Assembly: GCF_030406325.1 (NCBI RefSeq)
Contig: NZ_JAUEQY010000007.1
Location: 248,001 to 312,000, forward strand
Length of the DNA stretch: 64,000 nt
Source: Actinomadura sp. DC4
GTDB lineage: Bacteria > Actinomycetota > Actinomycetes > Streptosporangiales > Streptosporangiaceae
Direction: 5' to 3'
Shown here: positions 35,474 through 44,064 of the stretch, one piece after another
Layout: each line of letters begins with the position of its first letter
How positions within the stretch are numbered: position 1 is the first letter of the stretch
The notes under the pieces: model-generated
Databases searched by the model: none
Told to the model about the DNA's origin: nothing
What the model saw: only the letters and a program-made list of their open reading frames with translations
Program-made: the position numbers and the translations under genes

Positions 35474-38400
35474 ATGCCCGGGCAGTCGGCCGGCGAAGAG
35501 GATCCCTATTCGCCGGAGAACTCCTCAGACGACCCTTCCAGATGGCGATTCACCGGTCGCGCGGTCGACCACGGCGACTTTCGTACGGTCTCCGCACTGA
35601 TCGAAGAACAAACCGACCGGCATCCCGACCACCCGGCGATCTCCTACGACGGCCGCACCCTCACCTATGGGGAGCTGGACGGCCTGGTCAACGGCCTCGC
35701 CGCCGAACTGGCCGGGCGCGGCGTCCGCAAGGGCGACATCGTGCCCCTGCTGGTCGTCAACAGCCTGGAGATGCCGGTCGCGTACCTGGCGCTGATGAAG
35801 CTGGGCGCACCGTTCGTGCCGCTGGACCCCGACTGGCCGGACGACCGGCTCCGCAGCACGTTCGGCGTGCTGCCCCGGGGGCTCGTCCTGTGCGCCGAAA
35901 CGCGGACCGTTCCAACGGAGATGCGCGACCGCGCGGTCGTCGTCGACGTCGACCGCGTCTCTCCCGCTCCGAGGCGCGCGACCGTGCCGCTGGAGCCCGA
36001 CGACCTGATCTACGGCTACTTCACCTCCGGTACGACCGGCACGCCCAAGTGCGCGATGAACCGGCACGGCGGGCTCACGAACCGGCTCCGCTACATGACG
36101 CGGTACTTCGGCGCCGCCGGTGAGGACGTCGTCCTCCAGAACAGCAAGCACACCTTCGACTCCTCGCTCTGGCAGCTGTTCTGGCCGCTGATCACCGGCG
36201 GTCACTCCGTACTGCCCGTCCAGGGGGAGTTCCTCAACCTGCAGCACACCGTCGAGACCATCGCGGAGTACGGCATCACGGCCGCCGACTTCGTCTCCAG
36301 CGTCTTCAACGCGCTCGCGGCCCACGTGGACGGCGACGCGGAGGCGCTGCGGAGGCTGGGGTCCCTGCGCCGGCTCGTCGTCGGCAGCGAGCCGCTCAAC
36401 CCCGACGCGGTCCACCGCATGATGGCGCAGCTCCCCGGCCTGCGGGTGACCAACGGGTACGGGCCCACCGAGGCGACCATCGGGATGGTCTTCCACCCGG
36501 TGTCGCCCGAGGACGGCGACGCGATCCCGCTGGGCCGCCCGATCGACAACTGCTACGCCGTCGTGCTCGACGAGGAACTGCGGCCGCTGCCGCCCGGCGA
36601 AACCGGTGAGATCGTCATCGGCGGCGTCTGCCTGGGCGAGGGCTACCTCGGCGACCCGGTGGCGACCGCGAAGGCGTTCATCCGCAACCCGTTCAGCGAT
36701 CGGATCCCCGGCGACCGGCTCTACCGCACCGGCGACCTCGGCCACCTCGACGAGGACGGGCGGCTCTTCTTCTCCGGCCGCAAGGACTTCCAGGTAAAGA
36801 TCGGCGGAGTCCGGATCGAGCTGGGCGAGATCGCGGTGGCCGCCGAGAACCTGCCGGGCGTCCGCCAGGCGGAGGTCCTCGTGGCCGAACGGCCCGGCGC
36901 GCGGTCGCTGGCCCTGTTCGCCTCCGGCGGCGACCTGAGCGAGGAACGGCTCGCCGAGGGCCTGCGCCGTACGCTCCCCCGGGTCAGCGTCCCGCGTCAC
37001 TACTTCCTGTTGACGTCCATGCCGCTCACCGACAACGGCAAGGTCGACCGCGACCGGCTCCAGGAGATCCTCGACGCCCGCCTCGCCGAGGACGCCGTGC
37101 GGCTGGCCGAGGACGCGCCGTCCACCGGCCTTCCCGGCCAGGTGCTGCGAGCCCTGCGGTCGGTACTCCACCAGCCGGGTCTCGCGGCCGGCGCGCACTT
37201 CATGAAGGCGGGCGGCGACTCGCTCCAGGCGCTGTCGGCCGTCCGGACGCTCACCGCCGAGTGCGGGGTCACGGTCGGCGTCCAGGACCTGTACGACCAC
37301 CCGACCGCCGAGGCGCTGACCGCCCTGATCGAGGAGCGGCGGCGCGACGGGGCGGCCGTCGAGTCCGAGTCCGTCCTCATGGAGCGCGACGCCCTCGTGC
37401 CCGGCGACGAGCCGATCCTGGCCGCCGATCTCGACGGTCCGCTCACGACCGTCCTGGTCACCGGGGCGACCGGCTTCGTCGGCACCCGCCTGGTCCACGA
37501 GCTGCTGACCCGTACGGACCTGGCGGTGCGCTGCCTCGTACGCGCACCCGACGACGCGCAGGCCACCGCGCGGGTGGCCGGGGCGCTCGCCGAGCGCGGC
37601 CTGTGGGAGCCGGACTTCGCCGGCCGGCTGGAGGGGTTCTCGGGCGACCTGGCCCGGCCGCGGCTCGGGCTGGAGGAGCGGACCTGGGAGCGTCTGGCGC
37701 GCGGCTGTGACCTCGTGCTGCACAACGCCGCGATGGTCAACTTCCTGTTCGACTACCGCGCCCACCGGCAGGTCAACGTCCGTGCCACCGCCGAGCTGCT
37801 GCGGCTCGCCATGGCGTACCGGCCCGTGCCCTTCCACTACGTCTCGACGCTGTCGGCGTTCGAGAACGAGGCGCTGCGGCGCGGTGGCGGCCAGCCCGAG
37901 CGGTTCGACCCGTCCGGCACGGTGACGCCCCACTACGGGTACAGCCGCGCCAAGTGGGTCGCCGAGCGGTACCTCGCCCACGCGCGCGAGCGCGGAGCGC
38001 TGGTCACCGTCCTGCGGCTCGGCGAGGTACTGCCGAGCGAGGACAACGCGCATCCGAACCCGGCCGCGCTCACCCACCTGCTGCTGTCGGCCTTCCTGCG
38101 GCTCGGTGTACGGCCCGACGCCGACATCCGGACCGACTACACGCCGGTCGACTACGCGGCGGCGCGCGTGGTGGCGGCGGTCCGCGACCGCGGCGTCTGG
38201 GGCGGGACGCTCCACGTCTTCCACCCCGAGAGCGTCACCCTCGGCGCGGCGCTCCCGGTCGCCCCGGTCCCCTGCGCGGAGTTCCTGCGGCAGGTGCTGG
38301 ATGTGGCCTTCGCGACCGGCGACCGCGACCTGGCCTCGCTCGCGGCACTGCTGCCCGGTCCCGGCGCGGACTCGGGCGAGGACGAGCTGAAGAGGTCCCT

Positions 38401-38575
38401 GGCCGACCTGCTCACCGACAACCCGGCGCTCTTCCGCAAGGACGAGTGCCGCCGGCTCGAAGAACGCTGGGGGCTCACGGACGGCCCGCTGCACGGCGCG
38501 ATCGCCGCGTACGGGGCCCACCTGACGGCGCTCCAGGCCGGGACCGCCGGCCCGGCGCCGCTGCCGACCGGCTGA
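35474..38575 (+). CDS. NRPS-like adenylation-thiolation-reductase (A-T-R) protein
   Basis: A 1033-residue single module. The A domain carries YFTSGTTGTPKCAMN (near 183), FDSSLW (its Asp is the usual alpha-amine anchor, so an amino acid is activated), NGYGPTEATIG, YRTGDLG, GRKDFQVKIGGVRIELGEI and DNGKVDR with the catalytic Lys. The T domain has GGDSLQAL (Ser near 580). The C-terminal thioester reductase starts at VLVTGATGFVGTRL (near 660) and has VSTLSAF and YGYSRAKW for the Ser/Thr-Tyr-Lys triad. There is no condensation or thioesterase domain, so the product should leave by NAD(P)H reduction as an amino aldehyde or alcohol. ATG 35474 has GGGGAGG five bases upstream. The first ~35 residues are a low-complexity tail. 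Confidence 0.93.
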   Translation: MPGQSAGEEDPYSPENSSDDPSRWRFTGRAVDHGDFRTVSALIEEQTDRHPDHPAISYDGRTLTYGELDGLVNGLAAELAGRGVRKGDIVPLLVVNSLEMPVAYLALMKLGAPFVPLDPDWPDDRLRSTFGVLPRGLVLCAETRTVPTEMRDRAVVVDVDRVSPAPRRATVPLEPDDLIYGYFTSGTTGTPKCAMNRHGGLTNRLRYMTRYFGAAGEDVVLQNSKHTFDSSLWQLFWPLITGGHSVLPVQGEFLNLQHTVETIAEYGITAADFVSSVFNALAAHVDGDAEALRRLGSLRRLVVGSEPLNPDAVHRMMAQLPGLRVTNGYGPTEATIGMVFHPVSPEDGDAIPLGRPIDNCYAVVLDEELRPLPPGETGEIVIGGVCLGEGYLGDPVATAKAFIRNPFSDRIPGDRLYRTGDLGHLDEDGRLFFSGRKDFQVKIGGVRIELGEIAVAAENLPGVRQAEVLVAERPGARSLALFASGGDLSEERLAEGLRRTLPRVSVPRHYFLLTSMPLTDNGKVDRDRLQEILDARLAEDAVRLAEDAPSTGLPGQVLRALRSVLHQPGLAAGAHFMKAGGDSLQALSAVRTLTAECGVTVGVQDLYDHPTAEALTALIEERRRDGAAVESESVLMERDALVPGDEPILAADLDGPLTTVLVTGATGFVGTRLVHELLTRTDLAVRCLVRAPDDAQATARVAGALAERGLWEPDFAGRLEGFSGDLARPRLGLEERTWERLARGCDLVLHNAAMVNFLFDYRAHRQVNVRATAELLRLAMAYRPVPFHYVSTLSAFENEALRRGGGQPERFDPSGTVTPHYGYSRAKWVAERYLAHARERGALVTVLRLGEVLPSEDNAHPNPAALTHLLLSAFLRLGVRPDADIRTDYTPVDYAAARVVAAVRDRGVWGGTLHVFHPESVTLGAALPVAPVPCAEFLRQVLDVAFATGDRDLASLAALLPGPGADSGEDELKRSLADLLTDNPALFRKDECRRLEERWGLTDGPLHGAIAAYGAHLTALQAGTAGPAPLPTG

Positions 38576-38601
38576 CCCTGACGACCGAGGAAAGGCAAGC
38601 G

Positions 38602-39588
38602 ATGCGATACCGCACGATGGGCGAGCTCGGCTGGGAGGTCAGCGAGGTCGGGTACGGCATGTGGGGCATCGCCGGCGGTCCCGGCGGGTTCACCGGCTGG
38701 GACTACGACGTCGCCCCGAAGTGCCTGGACGAGGCGGTCGAGCTCGGCTGCAACTTCTTCGACACCGCCTGGGCGTACGGGCGCGGCATCAGCGAGCAGA
38801 TGCTCGGCGCGCTGCTGAAACGCCATCGCGGCCGGCGGCTGTACGTCGCGACCAAGCTCCCCCCGAAGAACCGCGAGTGGCCGCCCGGCGCCGGGGACAC
38901 CCTGGACGACGCGTACCCGCCGGAGCACATCCGTGAGTACACCCAGCGCAGCCTGGACAACCTCGGGGTCTCGCGCATCGACCTCATGCAGTTCCACACG
39001 TGGGAGGACCGCTGGGCGGCCGACGAGCGCTGGCAGGAGGTCATCGCCGACCTCAAGCGCCAGGGCGTCATCGACGCGGTCGGCATCAGCGTGAACCGCT
39101 GGGAGCCGGACAACTGCTTCGCCGCGCTCGACACCGGCCTCATCGACGTGATCCAGGTGATCTACAACATCTTCGACCAGGCGCCCGAGGACGCGCTGTT
39201 CGAACGCGCGCGGCGGGAGGGCATCGGGATCATCGCCCGCGTGCCGTTCGACGAGGGCACGCTCACCGGCACGCTGACCGCCGACACCACCTTCCCCGAC
39301 GACGACTGGCGCGCCACCTACTTCGGCGAGGAGAACTTCACGCCGAGCGTCGAGCGGGCCGAGCGGCTCAAGGCCGCCCTGCCCGAGGGCACGTCGCTGC
39401 CCGAGCTGGCGCTGCGGTTCATCCTCGACCACCCGGCGGTCAGCACGGTCATCCCCGGCATGCGCAGGCCCGGGCACGTACGGGCCAACCTCGGGGTCAG
39501 CGACGGGCCCCCGCTCGACGAGGCGCTGAAGGCGGAGCTGCGGCGGCACCGCTGGGACCGCGTCCCGAACCCGGCCTGGTCGGGTTGA
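38602..39588 (+). CDS. Aldo/keto reductase
   Basis: A 328-residue AKR of TIM-barrel type. YRTMGELGWEVSEVGYGMWG begins the protein; DTAWAYGRGISEQ holds the catalytic Asp and Tyr, VATKLPPK the Lys, and the later FHTWEDRW the His position. The C-terminal IPGMRRPGHVRANLG loop binds NADPH. GAGGAAAGG precedes the ATG. It is 26 bases after the NRPS-like gene and probably acts on the aldehyde that the reductase domain releases, or on a later carbonyl (inference). Confidence 0.9.
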   Translation: MRYRTMGELGWEVSEVGYGMWGIAGGPGGFTGWDYDVAPKCLDEAVELGCNFFDTAWAYGRGISEQMLGALLKRHRGRRLYVATKLPPKNREWPPGAGDTLDDAYPPEHIREYTQRSLDNLGVSRIDLMQFHTWEDRWAADERWQEVIADLKRQGVIDAVGISVNRWEPDNCFAALDTGLIDVIQVIYNIFDQAPEDALFERARREGIGIIARVPFDEGTLTGTLTADTTFPDDDWRATYFGEENFTPSVERAERLKAALPEGTSLPELALRFILDHPAVSTVIPGMRRPGHVRANLGVSDGPPLDEALKAELRRHRWDRVPNPAWSG

Positions 39589-39592
39589 CCCG

Positions 39593-40300
39593 TTGACGGT
39601 GATCGCGATGTGGGCGCACTCGCGCTCGGCCTCGACGGCGTTCCTGCGGATGATGATCGAGCGCGGCGACGTGACCGTCGTGCACGAGCCGTTCCTCGCC
39701 CTGACCGAGGAGGGCGAGGTCCGGCTGCCGGAGGGGCTGACCGCGCGGTCGGCCGGGGAACTGCTCGCCCTGCTGGCCGAGCTCGGCCGTACGCGGCCGG
39801 TCTTCGTCAAGGAGGTGCTGGACTATGAGTACCGGTACCTGCTCGACCGTCCCGGCGAGCTCGCGGAGATCACGCACACCTTCATCGTCCGCGACCCCCG
39901 GCAGACGATCGGCTCGCACCACGCGGTGAAGCCGACCGTGACCTGCCCGGAGATCGGCTACGAGCGGCTCCACCAGTTGTTCGAGCTGGCCCGGGGGGCC
40001 ACCGGGCGTACGCCGCTGGTCCTCCGCGCCGAACGGCTCGTACGGGAGCCGGCGGCCGTCGTCGAGGCGTTCTGCTCCTACACCGGGCTGCCGTTCCTGC
40101 CCGAGGCGCTCACGTGGGGCGCCGGCGAGCGGCCCGAGTGGCAGCGGCACCGCGCCTGGCACGCCGACGCGGCCGGCAGCGCCGGCTTCCACGACCGGCG
40201 CAACGTCTACGCGGTCACCGTCGACAACGACGCGCGGCTCAAGTCCTTCTACGACCACCACCTGCCGTTCTACGAGCGGCTCGTCCAGCACGCCCTCTGA
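39593..40300 (+). CDS. Sulfotransferase-like protein of the encapsulin cluster
   Basis: A 235-residue P-loop protein of the sulfotransferase superfamily. AHSRSASTAFLRMM near the N terminus is the 5'-phosphosulfate-binding loop and HTFIVRDPRQTIGSHH the 3'-phosphate-binding segment. It would transfer a sulfo group from PAPS to a hydroxyl or amine of the product; some members of this group have other transferase roles. TTG 39593 is the longest start, with GTG 39599 or ATG 39608 possible; none has a good ribosome site, so coupling to the upstream stop (TGA at 39586-39588) is likely. It is immediately followed by the shell protein gene. Confidence 0.75.
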   Translation: MTVIAMWAHSRSASTAFLRMMIERGDVTVVHEPFLALTEEGEVRLPEGLTARSAGELLALLAELGRTRPVFVKEVLDYEYRYLLDRPGELAEITHTFIVRDPRQTIGSHHAVKPTVTCPEIGYERLHQLFELARGATGRTPLVLRAERLVREPAAVVEAFCSYTGLPFLPEALTWGAGERPEWQRHRAWHADAAGSAGFHDRRNVYAVTVDNDARLKSFYDHHLPFYERLVQHAL

Positions 40301-40312
40301 CCGGGAGCACGT

Positions 40313-41179
40313 ATGTCAGCAGAGACAGCCACGGCCGGGACCTCCGGACGGACGCATGAGTCGCCCGGCGAGGCGTTCGCCCGCGCGTTCGCGGCCGACC
40401 CGAAGGGCGCGGAGGTGAGCTTCGACTTCGCCGTCACCGAGGCGCACGAGCCGACCAAGGACCGGCCGCGCACGACCGTGCGGAACCTGCTCAAGACCCG
40501 TACGGTCGGCGAGGAGGCCGTACGGTTCTGGACCGAGTCGCGGCCCGGACCCGGCGAGGCCGAGCTGGTGAACGAGTCCGGCATCCGCCGCGAGGCGGCG
40601 TTCCGGTTCGGCATGGCCGAGGCCGGCGTGCAGCCGATCCGTACCTGGGTCCAGATCCCCGACGGGCTCGCCGACGACCCGGCCGAACTCGCGGCGTTCA
40701 TCGACTACCGGCTGCTCGTGCGCGCGGCGACGGCCGAGAACCAGGTGCTGACGTACGCCCTGCTCAACCACCCGGAGATCGCCCGGATCACCTACTCCGG
40801 CGACGGGTACGTCAACGGGCTCCTGAGCGCCTGTGACGAGATCGAGCAGTCCGGCGCGACCGCCCATGCGATGATCGTCAACCCGACCGACTACTACCAC
40901 CGGCTGCTGGGCCACGACGGCCTGCTGGCGGAGCTGGCGGCGGGCAACGGGATGAAGGTCAGCCGCAACCGATGGGTGGACCGGGGCGCGGCCATCGTCG
41001 GCGACATCTCGGTGGCGGCCCGTCTCCTGGACGCCCGCCGCTCGGTGATCCGCGTCGAGGAGCCGCCGGCCGGGACGTTCGCGCGGCCGGGCGTCGCCGT
41101 CTGCGCCGAGGTCTGGGAGGGGATCGCCGTGCACCTGCCGACGCTGTTCTACGTGGTGACTCCGGCGGACGCCGGATGA
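40313..41179 (+). CDS. HK97-fold shell protein, probable family 3 (natural-product) encapsulin
   Basis: A 288-residue protein with the order of elements expected of an HK97 major capsid/encapsulin subunit: a strand-rich TTVRNLLKTRTVG leader, an E-loop-like region with ELVNESGIRREAAFRFG, then VQPIRTWVQIPDGLADDPAELAAFIDYRL (spine-helix entry), a P-domain with LLSACDEIEQSGATAHAMIVNP and YYHRLLG, an A-domain turn MKVSRNRW with AAIVGDI, and a final VCAEVWEGIAVHLPTLFYVVT strand. There are no portal, protease, terminase or tail genes nearby, and it lies among biosynthetic genes, which is the context reported for family 3 encapsulins. It should assemble into an icosahedral protein compartment. Its stop overlaps the MFS start (ATGA). 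Which neighbour is the cargo cannot be read from the sequence. Confidence 0.78.
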   Translation: MSAETATAGTSGRTHESPGEAFARAFAADPKGAEVSFDFAVTEAHEPTKDRPRTTVRNLLKTRTVGEEAVRFWTESRPGPGEAELVNESGIRREAAFRFGMAEAGVQPIRTWVQIPDGLADDPAELAAFIDYRLLVRAATAENQVLTYALLNHPEIARITYSGDGYVNGLLSACDEIEQSGATAHAMIVNPTDYYHRLLGHDGLLAELAAGNGMKVSRNRWVDRGAAIVGDISVAARLLDARRSVIRVEEPPAGTFARPGVAVCAEVWEGIAVHLPTLFYVVTPADAG

Positions 41180-42339
41180 GGCTGTCCGGCCTCGCGTTCT
41201 ACCGTCCGTACGCGGCGATGTTCGCCGGGATCTTCTTCTGCCTGCTCGGCGTCGGCGCCTCCCTGGCGACGCTGCCGTTCTACGTCCTGCAGGAGCTGGA
41301 CGGCAACAAGGTGGAGGTCGGCGTCGTGACCGCGGCCATCGCGGTGGCCGCGGTCGTCTCCCGGCCGATCGCCGGGCGGATCGCCGACCGGCACGGATAC
41401 AAGCCGATCATGCTGTGCGGCGCCGGCATCTGCGTGCTGGCCGGCGCCGCGTACTACGCCGCCTTCGACGTGCCGCTCCTGGTGGCCGTCCGCATCCTGC
41501 ACGGCGTCGGCGAGGGCACGGTCTACACCTCGGGTGCGGCCTGGCTGGTGCGGCTGTGCCCGGTCGAGCGGCGCGGCCGGGTCGTCGGCCTGTACGGCAC
41601 GTCCATGTGGCTGGGCATCACGCTCGGCGCGTTCTTCGGCACGGTCGCGATGCGGGTGAGCGGTTTCGGGGCGGTCTGGGGCCTGTGCGTCGTGGTCGGC
41701 GCGCTGGGGCTGCTCGTCGTCTCCGTCCGGCGGCCGCCTCCGCGCACCGAGGTCACCCCCACGACGCGAGCCGCGATCCTGCCGGTCAGCACCGTCCTGC
41801 CCGGCATCGCGCTGTCCCTGGCGGCGCTCGGCTACGCGGCGCTGGCGGCGTTCGTCGCCCTGCACATGGAGGCGCGCGGCGTCGACGACGGCATCGCCGC
41901 GCTGAACGCCTTCGGCGTCACGTACGTGGGCGTGCGGTTGTTCATCGGCGGGCTGCCGGACCGGCTGGGCGCCCGCCAGGTGGCGTTCTGGTCGGCGCTC
42001 ATCGAGGCCGTCGGCCTGCTGATCGTCGCGGTCGCCCACGACCTCGTCACCGTGATCGCGGGCGGCCTGATCATGGGCGCGGGCCTGTCGCTGCTGTTCC
42101 CGGCGCTCGCGCTGCTGGTGATGAACCGCACCGACCCGTCGCAGCAGGGCGCGGCGCTGGGCGGCTTCACGTCGTTCTGGGACGTCGGGCTCGCGGTGGG
42201 CGGCCCGTTCTCCGGCGTGGTCGCCAACCTGGCCGGCTATCCGTCGGTGTACTGGGTGATGCTGGCGTGCGCGGTCGCGTCGGCGCTGCTGTCGTGGGCC
42301 ACGAACCCCGCGCGCCGCCCCGCGGCGGTCTCCCCCTAG
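41176..42339 (+). CDS. MFS transporter, probable exporter of the cluster product
   Basis: A 387-residue membrane protein with about 12 hydrophobic segments. The loop RPIAGRIADRHGYKPIM between helices 2 and 3 is the MFS signature, and GLPDRLGARQVAFW is its counterpart in the second half. ATG 41176 overlaps the shell-protein stop by four bases, so the two are translationally coupled. It is the last gene of the co-directional cluster. Export of the sulfated or reduced amino-acid-derived product is inferred from position only. Confidence 0.88.
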   Translation: MRLSGLAFYRPYAAMFAGIFFCLLGVGASLATLPFYVLQELDGNKVEVGVVTAAIAVAAVVSRPIAGRIADRHGYKPIMLCGAGICVLAGAAYYAAFDVPLLVAVRILHGVGEGTVYTSGAAWLVRLCPVERRGRVVGLYGTSMWLGITLGAFFGTVAMRVSGFGAVWGLCVVVGALGLLVVSVRRPPPRTEVTPTTRAAILPVSTVLPGIALSLAALGYAALAAFVALHMEARGVDDGIAALNAFGVTYVGVRLFIGGLPDRLGARQVAFWSALIEAVGLLIVAVAHDLVTVIAGGLIMGAGLSLLFPALALLVMNRTDPSQQGAALGGFTSFWDVGLAVGGPFSGVVANLAGYPSVYWVMLACAVASALLSWATNPARRPAAVSP

Positions 42340-42442
42340 GGACGCCCCGACACCGGAACCGCGTGGGTCCGGGATGCCGAGGTCGTTCGCCGGCCCGTAC
42401 GCGCGTGGGAAACTCGTTGCGGCGACATTCGAGGAGGTGGCG

Positions 42443-43039
42443 ATGGGGATCGTCTCGCCTGGGTTCCACGGCCGGCGGCGCGGAGGCGTCACGTTGCCGC
42501 CGGGGCAGTACCTCACCGAGGACTTCCCGGTGCTGTCGGCCGGGCCGACGCCGCGCGTGGCGGTGGACACCTGGAGGTTCACGGTGACCACGGAGTTCGG
42601 CCGGGAGCACCACTGGAGCTGGCCGGACCTGCTCGCGCTGCCCAGCGAGACGCCGACCGTCGACCTCCACTGCGTCACCAAGTGGTCCAAACTCGGCACC
42701 ACCTGGCAGGGCGTGTCGCTCGACACTCTGCTCGCGGACGTCGAGACCGCCGCCGACTACGCGCTCGTGTACGCCCACGGCGGCTACACCACCAACCTCC
42801 CCCTCGACGATCTCCTCGACGGGCAGGCTTGGATCGTCTACCGGTACGACGACGACGATCTCACGTCCGAGCACGGCGGGCCGGCACGGCTCCTGGTCCC
42901 CCATCTGTACCTCTGGAAGTCGGCGAAATGGGTGCGCGGCATCCGGCTGCTCGACGAGAACGAGCCGGGGTTCTGGGAGACGGCCGGCTACCACGACTAC
43001 GGGGACCCATGGCGCGAACAGCGATATCAAGGCGACTGA
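42443..43039 (+). CDS. Sulfite oxidase-like molybdenum (Mo-pterin) enzyme
   Basis: A 198-residue protein consisting of the sulfite-oxidase Mo-pterin fold alone, with no signal peptide or dimerisation domain. VDLHCVTKWSKLGTTWQGVS contains the Cys that ligates Mo; GYTTNLPLDDLL and RLLVPHLYLWKSAKWVRGI are other family landmarks. GAGGAGG five bases before ATG 42443 fixes the start; the frame is open to 42374. It overlaps the next gene by 31 bases, an FAD/NAD reductase, which should supply or accept its electrons. The substrate is unknown. Confidence 0.85.
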   Translation: MGIVSPGFHGRRRGGVTLPPGQYLTEDFPVLSAGPTPRVAVDTWRFTVTTEFGREHHWSWPDLLALPSETPTVDLHCVTKWSKLGTTWQGVSLDTLLADVETAADYALVYAHGGYTTNLPLDDLLDGQAWIVYRYDDDDLTSEHGGPARLLVPHLYLWKSAKWVRGIRLLDENEPGFWETAGYHDYGDPWREQRYQGD

Positions 43040-43752
43040 CCTGGCGCGTCGCCCGGCTCGCCGAGACGCGCGAGGAGACCGCCACCGCCCGTACGCTCGT
43101 CTTCGACGTGCCCGGGTGGCCCGGTCATCTCGCCGGGCAACACGTCGACGTGCGCCTCACGGCCGAAGACGGCTACAGCACCCAGCGCAGTTACTCCCTC
43201 GCCGCGCCCGCGGACGGCGACCGGGTCGAGCTGACCGTCCAGAACGTCCGCGACGGCGAGGTCTCCCCGTACCTCACCGAGATCCTGCGCACGGGCGACC
43301 CGGTCGAGTTCCGCGGGCCGGTCGGCGGCTGGTTCGTCTGGCGGCCCGCCGAGACGGCTCCCGTCCTGCTCGTCGCGGGCGGCTCCGGCATCGTGCCGCT
43401 CATGGCGATGATCCGCGCCCGCCGCCAGGCGCGAGCCCGTACGCCGTTCCGGCTCGTCTACTCCGTACGGACGCCGGCCGACCGCTACTACGCCGAGGAA
43501 CTCCGCCGCTCCCAGCCGGGCCTGGACGTGGCCTACGTCTACACACGCGAGGCGCCCGGCGGGTCGGCACGCGCGCCGGGACGGCTGACGATCGTCGACC
43601 TCGACGCGAACGGATGGCCCGCCGGGTTCGCGCCGGACTGCTTCGTCTGCGGGCCGACCGGGTTCGTCGAGCGGGCCGCCGGCATCCTCCTCAACCTGGG
43701 GCATGCCGCAGACAAGATCAAGACCGAGCGCTTCGGTCCGAGCGGAGGCTGA
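43009..43752 (+). CDS. FAD/NAD(P)-binding oxidoreductase partnering the Mo enzyme
   Basis: A 247-residue ferredoxin-NADP reductase-fold protein. RSYSLAAP is the FAD-binding RxYS motif, VLLVAGGSGIVPLMAM the NAD(P) pyrophosphate loop, and CFVCGPTGFVERAAGIL the C-terminal nicotinamide region. No 2Fe-2S domain is present. The ATG at 43009 lies inside the Mo-enzyme gene (31-base overlap), pointing to coupled synthesis of an electron-transfer pair. The following DUF6510 gene begins two bases after its stop. Confidence 0.87.
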   Translation: MARTAISRRLTWRVARLAETREETATARTLVFDVPGWPGHLAGQHVDVRLTAEDGYSTQRSYSLAAPADGDRVELTVQNVRDGEVSPYLTEILRTGDPVEFRGPVGGWFVWRPAETAPVLLVAGGSGIVPLMAMIRARRQARARTPFRLVYSVRTPADRYYAEELRRSQPGLDVAYVYTREAPGGSARAPGRLTIVDLDANGWPAGFAPDCFVCGPTGFVERAAGILLNLGHAADKIKTERFGPSGG

Positions 43753-43753
43753 C

Positions 43754-44023
43754 GTGACAGGCGACTACGAAGACGGCAACGTCCTGGCCGGGCCGCTGAG
43801 CGAGGTCTTCGCCGTCGACCTCACCTCCGCGACGGTCCGCTGCGTGAACTGCGGCCTGGGCGGCCCGGTCGCGACGCTGCGGGTCTACACGCGCGCACCC
43901 GGCTTGGTGGCGCGCTGCTCCGGATGCGAGGAGGTCGTACTCCGCCTGGTCCGTACCCCGGATGAGACCTGGCTCGACCTGCGCGGCACCGTGTCCCTGC
44001 GTGTCCCCGTCGGTGCCTCCTGA
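43754..44023 (+). CDS. DUF6510 zinc-ribbon-like protein
   Basis: An 89-residue protein with two CxxC pairs (RCVNCGLGG and ARCSGCEEV) suited to zinc or iron binding, set in a conserved frame DGNVLAGPLSEVFAVD. GGAGG five bases before GTG 43754 sets the start. It belongs to DUF6510, which occurs beside sulfite-oxidase-like and FAD reductase genes, so it is probably an accessory subunit or maturation factor of that enzyme pair. Biochemical function is not known. Confidence 0.8.
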   Translation: MTGDYEDGNVLAGPLSEVFAVDLTSATVRCVNCGLGGPVATLRVYTRAPGLVARCSGCEEVVLRLVRTPDETWLDLRGTVSLRVPVGAS

Positions 44024-44064
44024 GGCCGTGGGCCCGTGACCCGGCCGGCGAGAAAGGCGAACGG

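Noticed and set aside
40313-41179. Prophage capsid gene
   Set aside because: The fold order fits HK97, but there is no portal, terminase, protease, tail or integrase gene nearby and the gene is translationally coupled to an MFS transporter inside a metabolic cluster.
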